NCBI RefSeq assembly: GCF_001547995.1
Contig: NZ_AP014690.1
Span: 2,043,001 to 2,107,000 of the forward strand
Origin: Asaia bogorensis NBRC 16594
Lineage (GTDB): Bacteria; Pseudomonadota; Alphaproteobacteria; Acetobacterales; Acetobacteraceae
Reading direction: 5' to 3'
DNA length: 64,000 nt
A model generated the notes under the pieces. The model did no database searches, was not told the origin of the DNA, and worked only from the letters and a program-made list of their open reading frames with translations. A program made the translations under genes and the position numbers. Shown piece by piece: positions 59,469 to 64,000 of this stretch. Within the stretch, counting starts at the first letter, position 1, and each line of letters begins with the position of its first letter.

Positions 59469-60077
59469 ATGGCTTTCGAACTGCCGTCCCTTCCCTACTC
59501 GTCCGGTGCGCTCGCCGCCTCTGGCATGTGCCAGGAAACGCTTGAGCTGCATCATGGCAAGCATCATCAGGCTTATGTCACGGCGCTGAACGGCTTTGTC
59601 GAAGCCAAGCCGGAGCTTCAGGGCAAGAGCCTTGAGGAAATCATCCTCGCCGTGAAGGGTGATGCCGCACAGGCTCCCGTATTCAACAACGCGGGCCAGC
59701 ACTGGAACCATATCCTGTTCTGGAAGAACCTTGCGCCGAATGGCGGTCAGGTGCCGTCCAAGCTGGCCGCAAAGATCGAGTCCGATCTCGGTGGTCTCGA
59801 TGCGTTCAAGACTGCGTTCAAGCAGGCCGCCATTTCGCAGTTCGGCTCGGGCTGGGCATGGCTGGTTCTTGGCAATGATGGCAAGCTCGCCGTGACCAAG
59901 ACAGCCAATGGCTCGAACCCGCTGGCCGAAGGCCAGGGTCGTGCCCTGCTGGGTCTGGATGTGTGGGAACACGCCTATTATCTGGACTTCCGCAACCGTC
60001 GTCCTGATTACATCACCAACTATCTCGACAAGCTTGCCAATTACGAGTTTGCCGAAGCAGAGCTGCTCTCTGCCTGA
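59469..60077 (+). CDS. sodB: Superoxide dismutase (Fe)
   Basis: A 202-residue enzyme turning superoxide into peroxide and oxygen. Metal ligands: His28 in ELHHGKHHQAYV, His81 in QHWNHILFW, and the Asp and His of DVWEHAYYLDFRNRR. Gln77 in the first-half position (AGQHWNH) points to the Fe rather than Mn form. The ATG at 59469 has CAGGAGA about 8 bases upstream; an in-frame extension to 59382 is not conserved. It has no signal peptide, so cytoplasmic. A bidirectional terminator follows. Suits an organism living in strong aerobic oxidation. Confidence 0.97.
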   Translation: MAFELPSLPYSSGALAASGMCQETLELHHGKHHQAYVTALNGFVEAKPELQGKSLEEIILAVKGDAAQAPVFNNAGQHWNHILFWKNLAPNGGQVPSKLAAKIESDLGGLDAFKTAFKQAAISQFGSGWAWLVLGNDGKLAVTKTANGSNPLAEGQGRALLGLDVWEHAYYLDFRNRRPDYITNYLDKLANYEFAEAELLSA

Positions 60078-60147
60078 TATCGTTCCGGGCTGCCCTGAGG
60101 ATTGTTCCTGGGACTATCTGCGGGGCAGCACAAGACGATATCCCATG

Positions 60148-60182
60148 AAAAAGGCCGGCTCCCTCTCGGGGCCGGCCTTTTT
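60148..60182. terminator. Bidirectional terminator between sodB and yajC
   Basis: AAAAAGGCCGGC (60148-60159) pairs with GCCGGCCTTTTT (60171-60182) around an 11-base loop. With A- and T-runs on both sides it can end sodB (plus strand, stop at 60077) and yajC (minus strand, stop at 60206). Confidence 0.9.
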
Positions 60183-60205
60183 CGATCTGTACGGATCGCT
60201 GCGCC

Positions 60206-60520
60206 TTACTTGGCGGGCTTGCCACCGTCATTCGCTGGCTTGGCCGTGCTGGTCAGAACCTGCGAGACATTTTCGCGCATCAGCTGGATCTTCACGCCGG
60301 GAGCAATCTCGATTTCGATTTCCTTGGTCCCCTCACGGGCAAGCTGAACCACGCCGATGATGCCGCCACTGGTCACAATACGGTCACCACGACGCAGCGC
60401 GTTGAGCTGTGCCTTGAGTTCCTTCTGGCGTGCCTGCTGGGGACGGATGAGCACGAAATAGAACACGACGAACACGAGGATCATCGGGAGGAATGAGATA
60501 ATCCCGCTGTTGGCGAGCAT
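60206..60520 (-). CDS. yajC: Preprotein translocase subunit YajC
   Basis: A 104-residue SecDF-associated protein. One N-terminal helix (about 10-28, ISFLPMILVFVVFYFVLIRP) is followed by QQARQKELKAQLNALRRGD and a cytoplasmic beta-rich end with RIVTSGGIIGVV. It is separated from secD/secF, which are not in the window. Divergent from the DUF815 ATPase gene (123-base gap). A shared bidirectional terminator lies after the stop. The C-terminal residues KPANDGGKPAK are Lys-rich. Confidence 0.95.
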   Translation of the reverse strand: MLANSGIISFLPMILVFVVFYFVLIRPQQARQKELKAQLNALRRGDRIVTSGGIIGVVQLAREGTKEIEIEIAPGVKIQLMRENVSQVLTSTAKPANDGGKPAK

Positions 60521-60642
60521 GCGTTTCTTCCATATGTCGATAGTCAGGGACCGGACACGTCATGGGACGGACCGGATTGCAGCCGGACCATAATTGACCG
60601 CGCCTGCACGTCAAGCACGGCTTTGGAACAAGGGAGAAACCT

Positions 60643-61485
60643 ATGGACCCCGTTCTGCTCGAAAAACTCGAGCGTATTGCATCGGCTCTGGAACGCCTGT
60701 CACCCGCACCGGCCAGCGCAACCACGCTCGAGACAGGCGACGCCTTCATGTGGCAGGGGGCGTCCGCAAGCCTGCGACCCGTCGCGCAGGTCCACGGGGT
60801 CGATCTCTCGCTGCTGCGCGGGATTGATCGCCAGACCCGGCTGGTTCTGGAAAACACGCGTCATTTCGCACAGGGTCGCACAGGCAATAATGTCATGCTC
60901 TGGGGTGCGCGGGGTATGGGTAAATCCTCGCTGGTCAAGGCGTGCTTTGCCGCGGCCAATCGCGAGCGGCCTCATGCCCTTGTCCTGATCGAGATCCAGC
61001 GCGACGATCTCTCCACCCTCCCCCGACTGCTCGATATCCTGCGCGCCCAGCCCCGGCGCTGTATCCTCTTTTGCGATGACCTCTCCTTCGAGACACAGGA
61101 TGCCGATTACAAATCGCTGAAATCGGTTCTGGATGGTGGCATCATGGGCCGCCCCGAGAACGTACTGTTCTATGCCACGTCCAATCGTCGCCATCTCATG
61201 CCGCGTGACATGATGGAAAACGAAAGCGGCAGCGCCATCAACCCGCAGGAAGCCGTCGAGGAAAAGGTCTCCCTGTCAGACCGCTTCGGCCTGTGGATCG
61301 GTGTTCATGGCTGCAACCAGGAAACCTATCTCGCAATTGTCGACGGCTATGCAGCCCACCGCAGACTCGCCATCTCGACCGAGGCGCTGCATCGGCACGC
61401 TCTGGAATGGGCCATGGAACGTGGGGGCCGCTCCGGCCGCGTTGCCGCCCAGTTCATCGACCATCTCAGCGCGACGCTGGGATGA
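60643..61485 (+). CDS. DUF815 ATP-binding protein
   Basis: A 280-residue AAA-type ATPase of the DUF815 family. An N-terminal helix (1-25) is followed by the stretch FMWQGASASLRPV, Walker A WGARGMGKSSLVKA (Lys94, Ser95), Walker B CILFCDDLSFE, and sensor FYATSNRRHLMPRDMMENES, which is characteristic. The family is widespread but its biochemical role is undefined. AAGGGAG lies 7 bases before the ATG. Divergent from yajC, a frequent neighbour. The stop is followed at once by A6 and a strong hairpin that works as terminator for the opposing gene. Confidence 0.9.
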   Translation: MDPVLLEKLERIASALERLSPAPASATTLETGDAFMWQGASASLRPVAQVHGVDLSLLRGIDRQTRLVLENTRHFAQGRTGNNVMLWGARGMGKSSLVKACFAAANRERPHALVLIEIQRDDLSTLPRLLDILRAQPRRCILFCDDLSFETQDADYKSLKSVLDGGIMGRPENVLFYATSNRRHLMPRDMMENESGSAINPQEAVEEKVSLSDRFGLWIGVHGCNQETYLAIVDGYAAHRRLAISTEALHRHALEWAMERGGRSGRVAAQFIDHLSATLG

Positions 61486-61517
61486 AAAAAGCCGGGCCGG
61501 TCATGCACCGGCCCGGC
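61485..61517 (-). terminator. Intrinsic terminator of the TonB receptor gene, overlapping the DUF815 stop codon
   Basis: GCCGGGCCGGT (61491-61501) and ACCGGCCCGGC (61507-61517) form a perfect 11-base stem with a 5-base loop. On the minus strand it is followed by TTTTTT, whose bases begin at the last base of the DUF815 stop codon. It serves the receptor gene ending at 61589. On the plus strand it only gives a hairpin after the stop. Confidence 0.85.
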
Positions 61518-61546
61518 CTGAATGGCTTATCCGAAAGAAAAGCTTC

Positions 61547-61573
61547 TGCAGGGACCCCTGTCTGGTCCCTGCA
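61547..61573 (-). terminator. Second hairpin after the TonB receptor gene
   Basis: TGCAGGGACC (61547-61556) and GGTCCCTGCA (61564-61573) form a perfect 10-base stem with a 7-base loop, 15 bases past the receptor stop codon. On the minus strand GAAGCTTTTCTTT follows, an imperfect T-run. With the next hairpin it makes a tandem termination or mRNA-stabilising region. Confidence 0.6.
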
Positions 61574-61588
61574 TGGATGACAGAACGA

Positions 61589-64000
61589 TCAGAACGTCGC
61601 GTTCAGACGGCCGTAGTAATAGGCACCATAGATCGGGATACCCGAGGAGTCGGTGTCATAGATCTTCGGACCCAGATAGTTGGTGATCGGGTTCACGTGG
61701 CGCGGGCGCTGGTTGAAGATATTGTTCGCGCCGATAGCGAAATGCCAATGCTCGGTGAAGCGATAGCCAACTTCAAGATCTGTCAGCCAGACAGGCGTAT
61801 TCTTGAATTCTGCCCATTCAGTGTTGGAGTACTTGATCGCCGCTGGTGCCAGATCCTCATAGGTCAGCAGCGACTTGGTCTCGCCATAGCGGGTCTGACG
61901 CAGGTTCACGTCCCACTGATGATACGTCCAGTAGGCGTTCAGGATCAGCTTGCTGCGCGGTGAGCCCGTGGTGAGATAACCCACCGTCTGCGCATTGGCT
62001 GCGGGATCGCCGAAAGCGTTGGTGTTGATATGGCTGATGCGCGTGCGGTTGAGGTTGAGCATCGCGCTCAGGTTGAGCGTGCCATAGCGGTGCAGATGCA
62101 GCAGGTAGTCGGATTGCAGGTCGAGACCCTGTGTGCGCGTGCTGGCCACGTTGGCAAAGTAGTTGGCCGTCACGTTGCTGGGGTCGATTCCGCTTGGCAG
62201 ATCCACGCCTGTCAGGGCGATCGCGTCCAGTGCTGTCTGACCATTGACCGTAGCCGAGCCGATAATGCGGTCACGGATATTGATCTGATAGACATCAACC
62301 GAGACATGCCAGTCCTTCAGCGGTTCTGCGATGATGCCGCCTTCGGCGCTCGTCGACCGCTCGGGCTTCAGACGCTGGGCACCAATGGTCTTGCCTGCAG
62401 CGCCAACAGTCTGGAGCAGGCCCGAAGCGCCAGTCGGTGAGACATTAAGCGCCGAGTAGTACTGCTCGGGCATGGTCGGCGCACGGAAGCCGTTGCTGAT
62501 CGTGCCGCGGATTGCGAGCTTGCTGGTGATGTCGTAGCGCGTCGTGACCTTGCCGTTCTCGGTGTTGCCAAAATCGGTGTAATGCTCGAAGCGGCCTGCA
62601 AAATCGAGGTCCCAGTGCGGCAGCGGGTGGAAGTCGCCATCCAGATAACCAGCCCAGATATTGCGCTGCCACTTGCCTGCGTTCTGCGGCGTCAGACCGG
62701 CAAAGCCCTGTGTGCCGCCAAGCTCATACGAAGCCGGCTCGCCCGCCTTGATCGTGTACATTTCAAGGCGATGCTCGGCACCGAAGGCCAGCGTCATCGG
62801 CACGACATCCGCGATACGGAAGTTGCGACGGGCATCGAAATTGCTGGTCCACTGGGCAAGAGAATAGCTCTGGGCGCGCACCGTGGTGGGCGAGAACCCA
62901 TAGGCCTTGTAATAGTTCGGGTTGAAGGTGTTCTTGTTCCCGATATCGTCGTCATCTTGGCCGTACAGCGTGCTCAGATCCCAGCTGAAGCCGAACAGAT
63001 TATCGCCCTTGAGGCCCAGATTGGCCTGGAAGTCGTTCTCCTCGATCGTCTCCAACGGTGAGAAGCCATAAGGATAGGCGCTCGGTGCCACGGTGGGCAC
63101 ACGATAGTTCTCGTAAGCCTCGGAATGGCGATGGGCATAGGTGATCAGACCATAGGTCTCGATACCCTCCGTGATACCCTTGCCCCATTCGATGGAGAGA
63201 TTTTCGCGTGTTTCTTCCGGGTTGGAGAGGATGTTGTTGGAGTTGGCGGGCCAGCTCGAGCTGGTCGTCCAGCGATGGTCGTCGGTGCTCTTGAGCTTCG
63301 AGACCCAGTGATCGGTGTGATAGACCTGACCGCTCAGGTGGACGAAACCGTCATTGCCCCATTTGAGACCACCATCGGCACCAATCAGATACTGCCATCC
63401 GGTGCCGTTATAGGCATTGGCACCCGTCTGCGCGACAGTGTTGATGCCATGATTGGTCTTCTTGGTGATGATGTTCACGACACCAGCGATGGCATCGGAG
63501 CCGTAAAGGGCGGCTGCGCCGTCACGCAGGATTTCGATGTGATCGATCGCGCCCGCCGGGATCATGTTCAGATCGACCGGGGTCGAACCCTGCTGCGGGC
63601 CCGCATCGGCATAGATATTGGCTGTCGTATTACGGCGCTTGCCATCGACCAGCACCAGAACCTCGTTAGGATTCAGGCCACGCATACGGATCGCCGAGGT
63701 CAGCGCACCGGCATCGGCACCGTTGGCCGTGACTGTGATGGAGGGATCAACGCGCGTGATGGCGTCTGCCAGGTTCAGCTGGCCCGAACGGCGCAGGGTG
63801 GCGGCGGAAACCACGGTGACAGGCACGGCACTGTCGCGAGCCTTGCGATTGAAGGCGTGGGTACCCGTCACGATGACAGACTCACCGCTATCGCCGCTCG
63901 CATCGCGTGCCTTGCGGGTGCGGATCTTGGGAACGGAATGAAGGGGCTGATCCGAGCCGATTGACGTTCTGTGGTGAACGACGCCGCTCTTTTTTACCTT
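61589..64000 (-). CDS. TonB-dependent outer-membrane receptor (gene cut by window edge)
   Basis: 804 residues are visible, with the N-terminus beyond the window. A basic, signal-free leading stretch is followed by ESVIVTGTHAFNRKARDSAV (TonB-box-like start), the plug domain (VPVTVVSAATLRRSGQ, IRMRGLNPNEVLVLVDGKRR, LNMIPAGAIDHIEILRDGAA, ALYGSDAIAGVVNIITKK) and a 22-strand barrel ending YYYGRLNATF with terminal Phe. The NNIFNQRPRHVNP stretch near the end is usual. It imports iron complexes, sugars or vitamins; the ligand cannot be told. No Fur site is in view because the promoter is outside. Confidence 0.95.
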   Translation of the reverse strand, partial: KVKKSGVVHHRTSIGSDQPLHSVPKIRTRKARDASGDSGESVIVTGTHAFNRKARDSAVPVTVVSAATLRRSGQLNLADAITRVDPSITVTANGADAGALTSAIRMRGLNPNEVLVLVDGKRRNTTANIYADAGPQQGSTPVDLNMIPAGAIDHIEILRDGAAALYGSDAIAGVVNIITKKTNHGINTVAQTGANAYNGTGWQYLIGADGGLKWGNDGFVHLSGQVYHTDHWVSKLKSTDDHRWTTSSSWPANSNNILSNPEETRENLSIEWGKGITEGIETYGLITYAHRHSEAYENYRVPTVAPSAYPYGFSPLETIEENDFQANLGLKGDNLFGFSWDLSTLYGQDDDDIGNKNTFNPNYYKAYGFSPTTVRAQSYSLAQWTSNFDARRNFRIADVVPMTLAFGAEHRLEMYTIKAGEPASYELGGTQGFAGLTPQNAGKWQRNIWAGYLDGDFHPLPHWDLDFAGRFEHYTDFGNTENGKVTTRYDITSKLAIRGTISNGFRAPTMPEQYYSALNVSPTGASGLLQTVGAAGKTIGAQRLKPERSTSAEGGIIAEPLKDWHVSVDVYQINIRDRIIGSATVNGQTALDAIALTGVDLPSGIDPSNVTANYFANVASTRTQGLDLQSDYLLHLHRYGTLNLSAMLNLNRTRISHINTNAFGDPAANAQTVGYLTTGSPRSKLILNAYWTYHQWDVNLRQTRYGETKSLLTYEDLAPAAIKYSNTEWAEFKNTPVWLTDLEVGYRFTEHWHFAIGANNIFNQRPRHVNPITNYLGPKIYDTDSSGIPIYGAYYYGRLNATF

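Noticed and set aside
1-64000. Mobile elements, prophage, CRISPR arrays or toxin-antitoxin loci
   Set aside because: No transposase, integrase, direct-repeat array, phage structural gene or toxin pair was seen; gene order is core-like throughout.

Overview
This 64 kb window looks like a chromosomal core segment of an acetic acid bacterium (Acetobacteraceae, Alphaproteobacteria). This is inferred from the high-GC coding sequence, the alphaproteobacterial gene orders (acpS-lepB-rnc-era; Hsp20 next to a DUF1150 protein; kdsD-lptC-lptA-lptB-rpoN), and the PBP1C/alpha-2-macroglobulin and sugar-oxidation genes. I cannot fix the genus from sequence alone. I see no prophage, insertion sequence, CRISPR array or rRNA operon. 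One tRNA gene (Leu, CAG) is present. No gene-free stretch exceeds 300 bases; the longest is the 285-base divergent region 56884-57168.

Layout. 1-3126 (+): the end of an MFS pump, then an EmrA/HlyD-type adaptor and an OprM-type outer-membrane lipoprotein, each overlapping the next by ATGA; together they form a tripartite drug exporter. 3197-10284 (-): a large alpha-2-macroglobulin-like protein and penicillin-binding protein 1C, a cell-envelope defence/repair pair. 10445-12657 (-): a FucP/GluP-type sugar permease coupled to an L-arabinose/D-galactose dehydrogenase, behind a perfect palindrome. 12829-18815 (-): gltD-gltB, glutamate synthase. 18994-19929 (-): an NDUFA9-like dehydrogenase-fold protein. 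20043-20129: tRNA-Leu. 20199-25985 (+): RNase D, then kdsD-lptC-lptA-lptB-rpoN, which makes the Kdo precursor, builds the LPS export bridge and encodes sigma-54. 26054-27255 (-): an Hsp20 gene behind a ROSE-like RNA thermometer, a DUF1150 protein and a RidA-like protein. 27445-29702 (+): def-fmt-truA. 29731-32326 (-): dapD-dapE plus a five-helix membrane protein. 32538-33563 (+): a degenerate GGDEF-like protein. 33564-37805 (-): rpmH-rnpA-yidD-yidC-engB-argB. 37954-38166 (+): a 70-residue protein resembling a lone histidine-kinase phosphoacceptor domain.

38241-56883 (-) is an 18.6 kb run of 19 co-oriented genes: rpoZ-spoT-acpS-lepB-rnc-era-pyrH-frr-uppS-cdsA-dxr-rseP-bamA-skp-lpxD-fabZ-lpxA-lpxI-gloA. 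It combines stringent response, protein export, RNA processing, isoprenoid/undecaprenyl and phospholipid synthesis, outer-membrane protein assembly and lipid A synthesis. 57169-61485 holds a LabA-like NYN protein, an unrecognised protein, a beta-hydroxyacid dehydrogenase, iron superoxide dismutase, yajC (opposite strand) and a DUF815 ATPase. The window ends inside a TonB-dependent receptor gene read leftward.

Most of the window is ordinary housekeeping sequence. The points most worth a second look are the ROSE-like thermometer, the thioester-less macroglobulin paired with PBP1C, the lone phosphoacceptor-like mini-protein, the degenerate GGDEF protein and the unassigned gene at 57802. I did not find a convincing new multi-gene system.
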